Assembly: GCA_037976565.1 (NCBI GenBank)
Contig: CP137667.1
Location: 33,840,425-33,904,424, forward strand
Length of the DNA stretch: 64,000 nucleotides
From: Mesocentrotus franciscanus
Lineage: Eukaryota > Echinodermata > Echinoidea > Camarodonta > Strongylocentrotidae
Reading direction: 5' to 3'
Shown: piece after piece, positions 10,734 to 20,299 of the stretch
Layout: every line of letters begins with the position of its first letter
How positions within the stretch are numbered: the first letter of the stretch is position 1
Notes under the pieces: generated by a model
Databases searched by the model: none
The model's input: the letters and a program-made list of their open reading frames with translations, nothing else
What the model was told of the DNA's origin: nothing
Program-made: the position numbers and the translations under genes

Positions 10734-12224
10734 ATAAATGGATTTTATTATTTAGCTGTAGTTCATGTCCACCTATTTGCAGAATTTGTTCTTCCATTTT
10801 GCCACATTTTGCCATTTTCTACTGTGACCCTTTTTTAATGCATATTGCAATCAGTACATTTAGAATTGTTTAAAACAAACATTTTTCAGAAAAATTATCT
10901 AGTTGTTTTGAAAATGAAATGTATAAGAGAGGAAAGGGGGGGCTTTGCAAATTCCTGTCCAAAATGGATGTAATTTTACACAGATTTTTGTGTACTCCTA
11001 GAAGTTGTGAGGTTACTTTACCTAAGACTAAGGATTATGTTTGTAACAGTTGTGATGTGTTCGTACATCAAGGACACCATTGAGAATTACAAAGGACGCT
11101 ATTTGAAAATAACTGGATATTTGATTTTATTACTTATTTATCTTATCTATTTTAAATTCCATTTTTGAGAGCTAGGTAAAAGCATTTCCATTTAAAAGAT
11201 GATGGCTTGTTATGTATGGGATCATACATAGAGCTGTTCTATTCAATGTTTGTATTTTCAGTTTACCTGAAGGAGAATAGGAAAGAAGATGGATTTGTTA
11301 TTGTTATAATTTTATTATTTGTATGTCTATGATGATGGTTATGCTGATGGTTGAAGATACAGTATTTTCAGTCACCAAGTGGTGACTGATTTGTTATATA
11401 AACAAAAATCTATCTCTTGTCTGTATTCATTGAAAGTGTATTATAATGAATCTATATATATTTGTGATATAATGATGATAAAATGTGACATGACACAAAC
11501 ATGCAAAAACTTATGAAAAAGAAACACTGTTGTATTGGTGCATATTGTTTTTATGGTGTAGCATTCTTGTGTGGACTGAACAGATAATGAGTGGAATTTT
11601 CTTTAAATATTACATATTCTCTCGGTGGGCCCACAGGCATGACAGAGTGAGGGGGTGGGTTCGTCCTTTCCAGTATTATCTTGACGATATAAATGTTGTT
11701 TGGTGATAATTTAGTCCTAATGTTTATCTCCTATAGTACAAACAAACCTCTCCTTGACAACTTATTTTATTCATTTCAACTCATATTTCATTTATAAATC
11801 AACATCTATACATAAATGACTATCTTCAAAATGTATTTTACAGATATCCTCAGGGATGACAATATACATGGATATCTATATATATGTATATATGTATGTA
11901 TAAATATATATAAATATATATGAATATTTACTTTACGGCGTCATTAGACGGACATATGTAGTGAAAAAAATAAGTCATTAAGTAGACATGGTCATTAGCA
12001 GGACATTTTCGTGTCCTGTTAACGATTGAACAAAACAAGTACTGCCCTCTACGTACGTTTGATGGCAGTAATCATTGGCCCATAGTTTAATTAGTTATAT
12101 TGTTTTGAAGTTAGGGTTTATAGGGTTAGGGTTAATATACCAGTTTTTATGATGTCCGGTTAAAGTACCATGTAGGGTTATAATAGATGTCCTGTTAATA
12201 CAACCAGTTGGTATATATTAACAG

Positions 12225-12225
<1 letters not shown>

Positions 12226-12294
<69 letters not shown>

Positions 12295-12295
12295 G
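12226..12295. repeat. (TA)n microsatellite
   Basis: This is a nearly pure TA run. Equivalent TA tracts mark segment ends in the related copies near 51,725 and 45,695. Confidence 0.95.
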
Positions 12296-12582
12296 AGGGG
12301 TCGCCATTTCCACCATTTGTTTGATGACATATTTGTTATGTTGCTTGACGATATAAACTTTAACGTTGTTTGATAATAATTAAGTTGTAATATTTATCTA
12401 GTATAGTACAAAAAACATCTCATTGACCACATACTTTATTAATTTTAACATTTGACATGGATTAAGAAGAGCGTTGCACGAATCTATCCTTGATAATGAG
12501 GTCTACACTGCATTTGGCATACCGTGAGTTGAATCGAGGGGGAGTATTGATGAAGAAAATGTGATATTTTAGTTGGCTTCTA

Positions 12583-12726
12583 TTTCACCCTCTCTCTCTC
12601 TCTTTCTCTCTCCCTCTCTCTCTCTCTCTCCCTTTCTCTCTCTCTCTCTCTCCTCCTCTATCTCTCTGTCACTTTCGCTCTCTCTTTCTCTCCCCCTCTC
12701 TCTCTCTCTCCCTCTCTCTCTCTCTC
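12583..12726. repeat. (CT)n polypyrimidine microsatellite
   Basis: Near-continuous CTCTCT with TTTCTCTC interruptions. It is shared in position, but not in length, with 52,105-52,206 and, inverted, with 45,280-45,376. The open frame across it is meaningless. Confidence 0.95.
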
Positions 12727-12870
12727 GGCTTTGTTTATGTGTGTGTGTGTTCTGTGTATGTGTGTTTCATTTTCCAGCCTTTCTTCCTTTTTATCATGTT
12801 TCCATTCTCGGGGGGAGAAGGGTGGTTCCAGCCGGCCTTCATCAGCGCTGCGCTACTGGCAATACATAAT

Positions 12871-14584
12871 GAATTTTAAAAATCCTGCAACATATCGCAA
12901 AACGACTTATGTAAATTTTAGAAATAGATTTATAACTTAATACGTGATACAAAACGTAAGTATTATGATAATAAGTTTAAGGTTGTCATGAACAATGCGA
13001 AGAAAACATGGAATGTTATAAACGAAGTTTTAAACAAAAGCTAAGGTAAGCATGATGTTAATGAAATTGAATATGAAGGCAAATCTATAAAGGATAAATC
13101 TCAAATTGTAAATTTATTCAATGATTATTTTAGTAAAGTTGGACAGAAAATTCATGATAAGTTAGATAGTGCAGGAACTACGTCATTTAATAGTTTTTTT
13201 TTACTGGGATCTGTTTGTGAGTCTTTATTTTTTAGCCCAATTACAGAATTTACTATTAATATTATATCAATTTTTGATGTAAGTTAATGTCCTGGTTACG
13301 ATGAAATTAGTGCTAAATTTGTTTAATCTTCCATTAATACAATCGTGTCTCCTTTGTGCAATATATTTAATTCTTCTCTTGAAAAAGGCATATTTCCTAA
13401 TGCATTAAAAATAGCTAAAGTTATACCAATATATAGGAATGGTAATAAAATATGTTGAATAATTTTAGACCAATTTCTATTTTATCAATATTTAGTAAAA
13501 TTTTTTAAAAAATGTTTTTGAGAAATTAATAACTTTTATTGATAAACACAATATATTACACAATAAACAATTTGGCTTCAGAAAAGGATACAGTACTACC
13601 CATGCATTGATTGAGTTAACAATTGACAAAGCCTTTGCAAAGAAACACATAGTGATAGGGCATTTTATAGACTTGTCAAAGGCATTTGACTGTATTAACC
13701 ATTCAATTTTACTAAACAAAGTGAAATATTATGGAATAAGGGGAAATGCAATACAGTGGTTTGAAGGTTATTAGTGCAATAGGAAGCAATATGTAAGCGT
13801 TGACAATTTTAATTCAGAATATAAAAGTATTTCAGTAGGTGTACCTCAGGGATTTAATCTCGTGCCACTTTTATTTTTGCTTTATATTAATGATCTGCAC
13901 TATGTTAGAAATATCTTATCAATAGTTCTATTTGCAGATGACACAAGTTTATTTTTATCAGGTAAATTTGGCCCAGTTGCATTAAATAATCTATTGAATT
14001 CAGAAATAAGAAAAACATGCAAACTTGGTTTCCAGCCAATAAACTCTACATTAATCGCGATAAAACACATGTTTTATCGCGATTAATGTAGAGTTTATTG
14101 GCTGTAAACAAAGTTTGCATGTTTTTTTTTTATTTCTGAATGCAATAGATTATTTAATGCAGCTGGGTCTTTACCTGATAAAAAAATAAACTTGATCTTT
14201 AAGAGAAGGAATTGTAGAAAACAAGATAATGAAATAAATATTGAACTTAATGATCGAAGTATAAAGAATGAAACCAGTACATAATTTCTTGGCGTAATCG
14301 AAGACGAAAACTTAAAATGAAAGGAACATGTAAATTACATTGCTTTAAAAATATCTAAATCCATTGGATTGCTAAATATGATGAAACACATTTTTACCAC
14401 TGAAGATTTTAACTAATTTGTATAACTGTATGATTCTATCACAACTTATGTATTCTAATATGGTCGGTTGTTCATCTTATTCATCAAAAAAATTGTTTTC
14501 ACTACAGAAATGTGCAATACGAGCAATTAACAAATCAAACTATTTAGCACATACCCAACAATTTTTTTTTAAGTTAAAAATATT
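12871..14584 (+). pseudogene. Decayed non-LTR retrotransposon (LINE), reverse transcriptase region
   Basis: Frame-broken reverse transcriptase can be followed on the + strand. Palm motifs are [40 protein letters not shown] (about 13,840-13,856), PLLFLLYINDL, and the catalytic FADD at 13,931-13,942. C-terminal blocks include FLGV, ISKSIGLLNMMKHI and LQKCAIRAINKSNYLAH. This order is that of CR1/L2/Jockey-type elements. Stops and frameshifts are frequent, and an internal inverted duplication lies at about 13,960-14,182. The element abuts duplicated GAL3ST flank at 14,585 and segment A at 12,870, replacing about 1.8 kb found between those points in copy C. Not active. Confidence 0.88.
13960..14182. 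repeat. Inverted duplication inside the LINE reverse transcriptase
   Basis: Left arm about 13,960-14,066 and right arm about 14,071-14,182 are reverse complements with a 4-base spacer. Shared blocks are CGATAAAAC, AGAGTTTATTGGCTG, TTGCATGTTTTT and TGCATTAAATAATCTATTG. Arms differ by scattered substitutions and indels. Confidence 0.9.
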
Positions 14585-14604
14585 GAATAGCCACGAGGAC
14601 CAGC

Positions 14605-15786
14605 CTACAGAAGGGCTTTTTGACGTTTCACTATCATCCTATTACCCTCCGTGACAAGACTCTGGCAGAGGGCGCTACTATTATGTGCTACAAACGCTAT
14701 TCTATGCTTGCTCCTGTATGTTGTCGTATCTCCTATGCCACACAGTTTCATGTATTCCTTTAGTAACGTCCGAAAATGGACCAGGTCCTGTTCGAAGGAC
14801 GGTCCATATTCCTGGACTTTCCTCCACAGCGTCTGGTTGTAGTGATCGTAAAGAATAGTATCAGCCATATTCCACTTTTTAATATTGAGTCTTTGCTTTT
14901 CGGTCACCTCCGACGTTTTATTTCGCTGGTTCAGCGTAACATACAGAATGTCTTCGTAGTCCCAGCACATCAGTTTCTTCAGTAGGAGCAGCGATTCGTC
15001 CAGGTATTCGGTGATGAGAACAAGGTCCAGATTCTGGTCCAGGATCTTAAGCTCTCGATAGACCTCACTCTCGTTCGTATGGATGGCATCGTTGGAACTG
15101 AGATCGTACCACATCCCATTCCTTGTGTAGTACTTGCACTGGCCCTCTTCAGCGCTGGACCAGTACATCAGAGGATACGACAAGAATGTCTGGATCTTTT
15201 CCGCATTCTTATTGATTATTTTCATAGTCTTGGCACAATTGAAGAAAAGAAAAGCCGATTCCCATTGTTTCGTCGGCTCGCGCAGCACTGTGATAGCCCT
15301 CGATCCTTGCCTCATGTATCGCCTCAGGAACTCGATATTCGGTAAAAAGCGGATGTGTGAGGTCATAATGTCAAAATCGCGGTAAGAAGCATACTCGCCC
15401 GATGGTACGCCTATAGGAGGAAAAAGGTCACTGACGTCATTTATGTTGGTTTGTCGAAAGTGGCCATGGCTTGTATCGTTTCTGTAGAGCAAAAAGGACG
15501 CATTACGTGAGAACCCGAACCTGTTTACCACACTAAACATGGTGGTGCTTCCCGTCTTATGCGTCTTCACGTAGACAAGTGAGAGGGCGGGCTTGCATTG
15601 TCGATGGAAGAAGTGGTCTCTGATGCCTGAGAAGACGTTGACAGGAACCCTCTGGCTGGGTTGTCCTTCACTAGACCGATGGGTGATGATCGAAAAGGGA
15701 CGTGCTGACGTGAAGGTTGTCATAGTTCGGAGGTTTAGGAACAGGATGGCGAATCCGACCAGTGTGCTGCTGCAGAGTAGCAGCAT
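14605..15786 (-). CDS. Galactose-3-O-sulfotransferase-like protein, copy 1
   Basis: 393 residues, intact. It belongs to the galactosylceramide/Gal-3-O-sulfotransferase family (GAL3ST): Golgi type II enzymes that move sulfate from PAPS to the 3-OH of galactose on glycolipids or glycoproteins. Residues 4-20 form a hydrophobic signal anchor. KTHKTGSTT (74-82) is the PAPS 5'-phosphosulfate loop, and TVLREPTKQWESAF (166-179) fits the 3'-phosphate site with the conserved Arg and Ser. LITEYLDESLLLLKKLMCW (258-275) and LWRKVQEYGPSFEQD are further family blocks. NXS/T sites occur at 95, 103, 238, 289, 317 and 369. A pyrimidine-rich acceptor ends just upstream, so a 5' exon probably exists and the ATG is the first in this exon. 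Compared with copies 2 and 3 it lacks one residue (NAEK versus NASEK). The exact substrate is unknown. Confidence 0.92.
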   Translation of the reverse strand: MLLLCSSTLVGFAILFLNLRTMTTFTSARPFSIITHRSSEGQPSQRVPVNVFSGIRDHFFHRQCKPALSLVYVKTHKTGSTTMFSVVNRFGFSRNASFLLYRNDTSHGHFRQTNINDVSDLFPPIGVPSGEYASYRDFDIMTSHIRFLPNIEFLRRYMRQGSRAITVLREPTKQWESAFLFFNCAKTMKIINKNAEKIQTFLSYPLMYWSSAEEGQCKYYTRNGMWYDLSSNDAIHTNESEVYRELKILDQNLDLVLITEYLDESLLLLKKLMCWDYEDILYVTLNQRNKTSEVTEKQRLNIKKWNMADTILYDHYNQTLWRKVQEYGPSFEQDLVHFRTLLKEYMKLCGIGDTTTYRSKHRIAFVAHNSSALCQSLVTEGNRMIVKRQKALL

Positions 15787-15797
15787 TATCCGAAACT
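15787..15797 (-). other. Splice acceptor ahead of GAL3ST-like copy 1
   Basis: Read on the - strand, TCTCTTTCTTCTCCAG precedes nine bases (TTTCGGATA) and then ATG. The same arrangement is kept in copies 2 and 3. The nine bases are open and in frame, so the coding region could extend into an unseen upstream exon. Confidence 0.65.
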
Positions 15798-15884
15798 GGA
15801 GAAGAAAGAGAAGTAATGATTAAAAGATTTAGAATATAACATCATCATGACTATGTAATGGGTAGTAATGGGATGGGACTTGAC

Positions 15885-17200
15885 CCCTGTGACCGCGTAG
15901 AATGTAACCCGCACCGACCGTCCGGGAATTAGAGATCGATCGTCCGTGTCGGACATTCCGTGCGCGCCTCAATCGTCTGACGGACAATCTGTGCGGAAGA
16001 GGTCTCGCACCAATGGTCCGCCTGTCGCACCGACTGTCTGTACCCCAGCTCACACGTAGGCCTACATGGACGGTAGGAGCAGGACATTGGTTGGCCAATT
16101 TCATTGACCAATCACGCGCTTCGTTTTATGCTGTGCTAAGCGCAGACTAGACGTCAGACCAAAGAGATATCACAACATTCTCTTTGGTCAGACTAGATGT
16201 AGTACAGTGCCAGTGTAGTGCAGTGACAGTGCTATATACGTAATATTCCGAGGCAGATTTCTCTGTCTTATGAGTTATGTGCATACAATGCATGTTATCG
16301 ACACTCAGATCATACAAAGGTTACCCCGTTTGGTGAGAGAAGTAAGAAGGGTTATCCTATACTTTAGTGTGTTTTATTATTTTCGGTTCCTAACGTACCT
16401 CAGTCAACAGCTCTACATGCATATACTTAGTAGGGATACGTACATATATGGGACTAAGGGAAGTGGGGTGGCAGGGCGCCTTTGACTAGATCAGCTAGCG
16501 CTCAGAGAAAATAGGACAGGATGAAATTTGGTTAAAGCTTCAAATGTTTGGAATGAAGAATGATGACAATGGTCAAGTCTGTAATGTGTTGTAACAAAAT
16601 TCAAGAACACTGATGAGGTTTGTAATTATAGTTTTAAAAGAATGATAACCAGTGCTCTCTCTAATTAAGGCCCCATGTCGCAATTGGCTCAGCAGGTTGA
16701 AAAATTGGCTTGACAGAAATATGAGATAAGGGAATGATTTACAAATTTTGGTGTGAATATTATTGCAACGCTGTTGACAAAATGATTGCTATATTAAGCT
16801 GTCTTTTTATAATAAGTTTAGATTTTGGTGTTTGGTTTTATGGACTGAAGACATTCTAAATAAACATATCATGCGTTTTTTTTATAATAACATCGAGATC
16901 CCTGTGTTGGGTGTAGGCAGTGTTATTAGTAGCACTTGAGTGTTTTGGTAATTGTTTGAAAAAGTTTGAATGCTTAAATGTCACCGTCCACGACGAACCG
17001 GTTGTAAAGTTGAGATTTTCAATCGATTTTGATCAAACCTGCATGAAATAAGCTTTAAAATAATATATTGCATGTGGTATTTGCTTGGTTAATAGGCAAT
17101 CAAAATAGTCAATAAGTTAATAAACCAATTGAATATCCTTTGTTTCCTATTGAATACTATTGAGTTTATTGATCTGTATCTATAAATTGGCCTTGGCAAC
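15885..17200. other. Unique flank upstream of GAL3ST-like copy 1
   Basis: Similarity to copies 2 and 3 stops near 15,884, after GGGATGGGACTT. Beyond it is a CG-richer stretch with repeated GGTCCG/CGGACA motifs (15,915-16,080) and a small hairpin of AGACCAAAGAGA and TCTCTTTGGTC at 16,156-16,190. No gene was recognised. Confidence 0.5.
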
Positions 17201-17245
17201 TTCACAACCAGTTTGTCATGGATGGTCACAAATGTGATCTTATGC

Positions 17246-17960
17246 GTAATTCCGTTACCGGCAATAATATATGTAGTTTGTCATACTTTGTGTGATGTTC
17301 CTACATGCAAACTAAACCAATTTAATTTAGTTGTAAACTAGTGACTATATTAACACATATTGACTTAAATTTGATCACCTCACACCAATATTTGCTCAGA
17401 AATGTCACATTTACTTGCCATTTAACAATATAAAAGAGGTGATTTCCAACAGTTGTTTGAAATTACGTACACATATGAATTGCTTTGTAGTTAAAATCAA
17501 TTATTGCAACCCCTGAAACAATGAAACAACAATTTAAGCCTACATAATGATTACGAAATAACCTTTTTTTCAAGCTTATTTCAGAAGGCGTAATTCCGTT
17601 ACCATTTGTGTAATTCCGTTACCACTACCTTTTTTCAAAAAACCATCCAGCATAGATAAACCATGACAACTTCACCCAAAAAATCTTGCTATGGGACAGT
17701 CAACAATACAAGCATCCTTTATTAGCATTACTTCACCCCCAACTGGCTGCAGATTTCAGAGGAATTTCAAAATTATTGAAAAAAAATAACCCAATTTTTG
17801 GTACTGGGGTGTTCCGAAAGTAGATTGTTTTTGTTGTTGTTGATTTGCTAACAGGTGCATCATACAATAATTTTAAAAGATAAATAATCAGCTAGGTCTA
17901 ACCACCTGTCTACAGTATATAAAAATAGAGCCAAAATTTCTCTGAAATGTAATTCTGTTA
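17246..17960. repeat. Dispersed GTAATTCCGTTACC motif
   Basis: The 14-mer occurs near 17,248, 17,591 and 17,611, with a one-base variant (GTAATTCTGTTACC) near 17,950. It sits in otherwise ordinary AT-rich DNA just upstream of the LINE remnant. Confidence 0.7.
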
Positions 17961-18701
17961 CCGTGGAATTGCCCTGTACTGAAAATCCTGTAAAATATCT
18001 AAGAATATATGTGGGGGAAATGCTAAAGAACTTGAAAAATATGATTGGCAAAGTAAAATTGATAAAATTCATAATATTATACGAGTTTGGAAACTAAGAA
18101 ATTTAACATACTATGGAAGGTTGTAATTATTAAAACATTCATGATGTCTCAAATTGTTTATCCAGCCAAGATAATCAAGGTACCTGAGAGTATTATTAAA
18201 GTTTTGAATAAAATTATTTACTCTTTTATTTGGAATTCACGCAAAGAAAAGGTTAAAAGAAATGTTTGTGTAAATAGCCCCCAAAAAGGTGGCATGGGTA
18301 TGGTTCATTTAGAATCAAAGGTTAGATCGCTAAAAATATCGTGGATAGGCAGGTTACTAGAAGAAAGTGAACGTAGTTGGACATTTCTTTTTAAATATTG
18401 GCTCTCTAAAGTCGGAGAGATCCCTTTATGTTTTGAATATAATATTTTTTTTCAAAGATACTGTAAAAAAATAAAGTTACCTAGTTTCTATCATGACTTT
18501 CTATGCATTTGGTCAATGATAAGGTATGTTGGTTTATTTGAAGTAAAAAATATTGAAAATCAAATTCTATGGAACAATAGTAATATAAAATGTAAAAATC
18601 ATATGCTGATATTAAAAAAATGGAATCAGGCTGGTATAGTGAGACTAAAACATGTGATTAGAGACGGTAAATGGAAGGAACCAGGTGTTCTAAACAATTA
18701 A
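17960..18701 (+). pseudogene. L1/Tx1-like LINE remnant, region C-terminal to reverse transcriptase
   Basis: An open frame to 18,701 reads VVIIKTFMMSQIVYPAKIIK, IIYSFIWNSRKEKVKRN, then PQKGGMGMVHLESKVRSLKI and a Trp-containing block. This is the typical segment after the reverse transcriptase palm of L1-like elements (thumb with FIWN and GGMGM). Upstream, WKLRNLTYYGR continues the homology in another frame, so a frameshift lies near 18,120. Palm motifs are absent: the copy is 5' truncated. It ends next to a foldback element. Confidence 0.8.
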
Positions 18702-18716
18702 CTCGATATATCCCAA

Positions 18717-19097
18717 ATATATCACCAAATATCCTTCAAACAATATTATCATGTATACAAGCAGTATCATGATGCTATAAATGTGTACAGTAAAACTATG
18801 TTTCTGATATGTTGCTCATGAATAAATATTTGTCAATTTCCGAGTTTGATCTCTCACAGCAAATATATAATTATAGAACGATGTAGCTTACACAGAACCT
18901 CTGCAAAGCGCGGGCTTACCTGGAATGTGATGGTGCTACATCGTTCTATAATTATTTGCTGTGAGAGATCAAACTCGGAAATTTACAAATATTTATTCAT
19001 GAGCAACATATCATAAACATAGTTTTACTGCACACATTTATAGCATCATGATACTGCTTGTATACATGATAATATTGTTTGAAGGATATTTGGTGCA
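18717..19097. mobile_element. Foldback element (~380 bp) with ~170 bp arms
   Basis: Left arm 18,717-18,893 and right arm 18,927-19,097 are near-perfect reverse complements, from CACCAAATATCCTTCAAAC at the outer left to GTTTGAAGGATATTTGGTG at the outer right, and GAACGATGTAGC / GCTACATCGTTC at the inner ends. The loop is ~35 bp. No coding capacity and no clear target duplication. Confidence 0.88.
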
Positions 19098-19869
19098 GGA
19101 TTTATAAAGGTGTGCTGGCATACACTGTATACGACAGTTTCCAGCAGGTGCATATTCGTACAAGTCTACACATTAAGCAAAATGTATCATGAATTTGGCA
19201 GAAAAAAACAATTCAAATTGAGGGACTTAATCTGTATTTCTCCCACGTTTCTTAATCACAAACATTTTTTTAAATATAAAGTTACACAGTGTTATGGTCG
19301 AAAGCACATGACAAAATATCTGGGTAGATATGTCTCAACGTTTACCGCTTGTAGGCCTACTATCTGACATTCTTCAAGCGAAGCTTTGATATTGTTTGTT
19401 AAACTTTTGTAATAAAGTATTGATGAGGGGGACAAAGCATCCGTGTCTTTTTATTAATGTTTTCTTGTCATAACAGTCTTTGCTGGGATGGACATGAAGA
19501 TGGGTCTAATTACTGAATTTGTGGAATTTCTGTGCGATCTTTATAACTGATTCCCTGTTTTATCTCATTCAATCTTAACATTCTATGTACTTAGGCCTAC
19601 TTCCTCAAAACCAAATAAACATTAAAACATCAACCAATTTAAAATATCGAAAAATGATAGAAATTAATATATGCAAACCTGATCACAAAATATAAGTTTC
19701 AAATTTATTTTCCACATTGTATTATCCTCAGGACATGAACGAAGTACAATACACAGTCATTTATAAAACATAATAGACTAGCCCAGTAGCTTACGTCTCG
19801 ACATTTTGTGTGATAAAGTGCTGAGATATTATGACGGCACCAGTCTTTACCCCTACATTTTTTTTGTAC

Positions 19870-20117
19870 GTGACATTTTTTTTTGTATCTCTGACATTTT
19901 GTTTGTACCTCTGGCATTTTCACCTCTGACATTTTTTTCCTCTTACTTTTTTTTCTCTGACATTTTTACCGCTGACATTTTTTCCTCTGACATTTTTACC
20001 TCTGACATTTTTACCTCTGACATTTTTACCTCTGACATTTTTACCTCTGACATTTTTTCCTCTGACATTTTTACCTCTGACATTTTTTCCTCTGACATTT
20101 TTTCCTCTGACATTTTT
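19870..20117. repeat. 15-bp minisatellite TGACATTTTTNCCTC
   Basis: At least a dozen head-to-tail copies, homogeneous from about 19,990 and looser before. Fifteen bases is a multiple of three, so both strands stay open (SDIFT on +, KNVRG on -). I regard both frames as artefacts. Confidence 0.93.
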
Positions 20118-20129
20118 ACACCGAGCCTC

Positions 20130-20266
20130 GGTCACAAGTACCGTTACGAACTGCTACGAACGCCGTACGAACGATTTTCAGACGATGGAAATTCGGGAAG
20201 ACAATGGTAAAACAGCTAATTAGGGAGATTCGTACGAAATTATCGTTCGTACGGACCTTTGTGACC
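20130..20266. mobile_element. Small MITE-like inverted repeat, GGTCACAA ends
   Basis: GGTCACAAGTACCG at the left and CGGACCTTTGTGACC at the right form inverted ends around ~110 bp containing GTACGAACGAT and ATCGTTCGTAC. No target duplication was seen. Confidence 0.5.
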
Positions 20267-20299
20267 GTAGCATTACAATGGCATCTCAGACATTAAATG

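Larger units (their letters stand above)
10391..12870 (+). repeat. Segmental duplication, copy A
   Basis: This stretch matches 35,359-37,600 (copy B) and 50,205-52,330 (copy C) in long near-identical blocks. Examples are the blocks starting GCAGTATGG (A and B), the AAATCTATCTCTTGT block and TGGGCCCACAGGCATGACAG (all three), and CTACTGGCAATACATAATG at the end (A and C). Copy A is cut at about 12,870 by a LINE. It contains a GGGCCC MITE, a (TA)n tract and a (CT)n tract. Confidence 0.88.

Noticed and set aside
14651..15823. Plus-strand frames across GAL3ST-like copy 1, and the equivalent antisense frames over copies 2 and 3
   Set aside because: They are shadows of the conserved coding strand and reappear in all copies for that reason.
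19870..20117. Regular short repeats that might suggest a CRISPR array
   Set aside because: There are no unique spacers, the unit is only 15 bp and contiguous, and the DNA is animal.
19806..20210. Repeat protein with SDIFT units and its antisense KNVRG counterpart
   Set aside because: A 15-bp minisatellite whose unit length is a multiple of three keeps both strands open. No start context or splice support.
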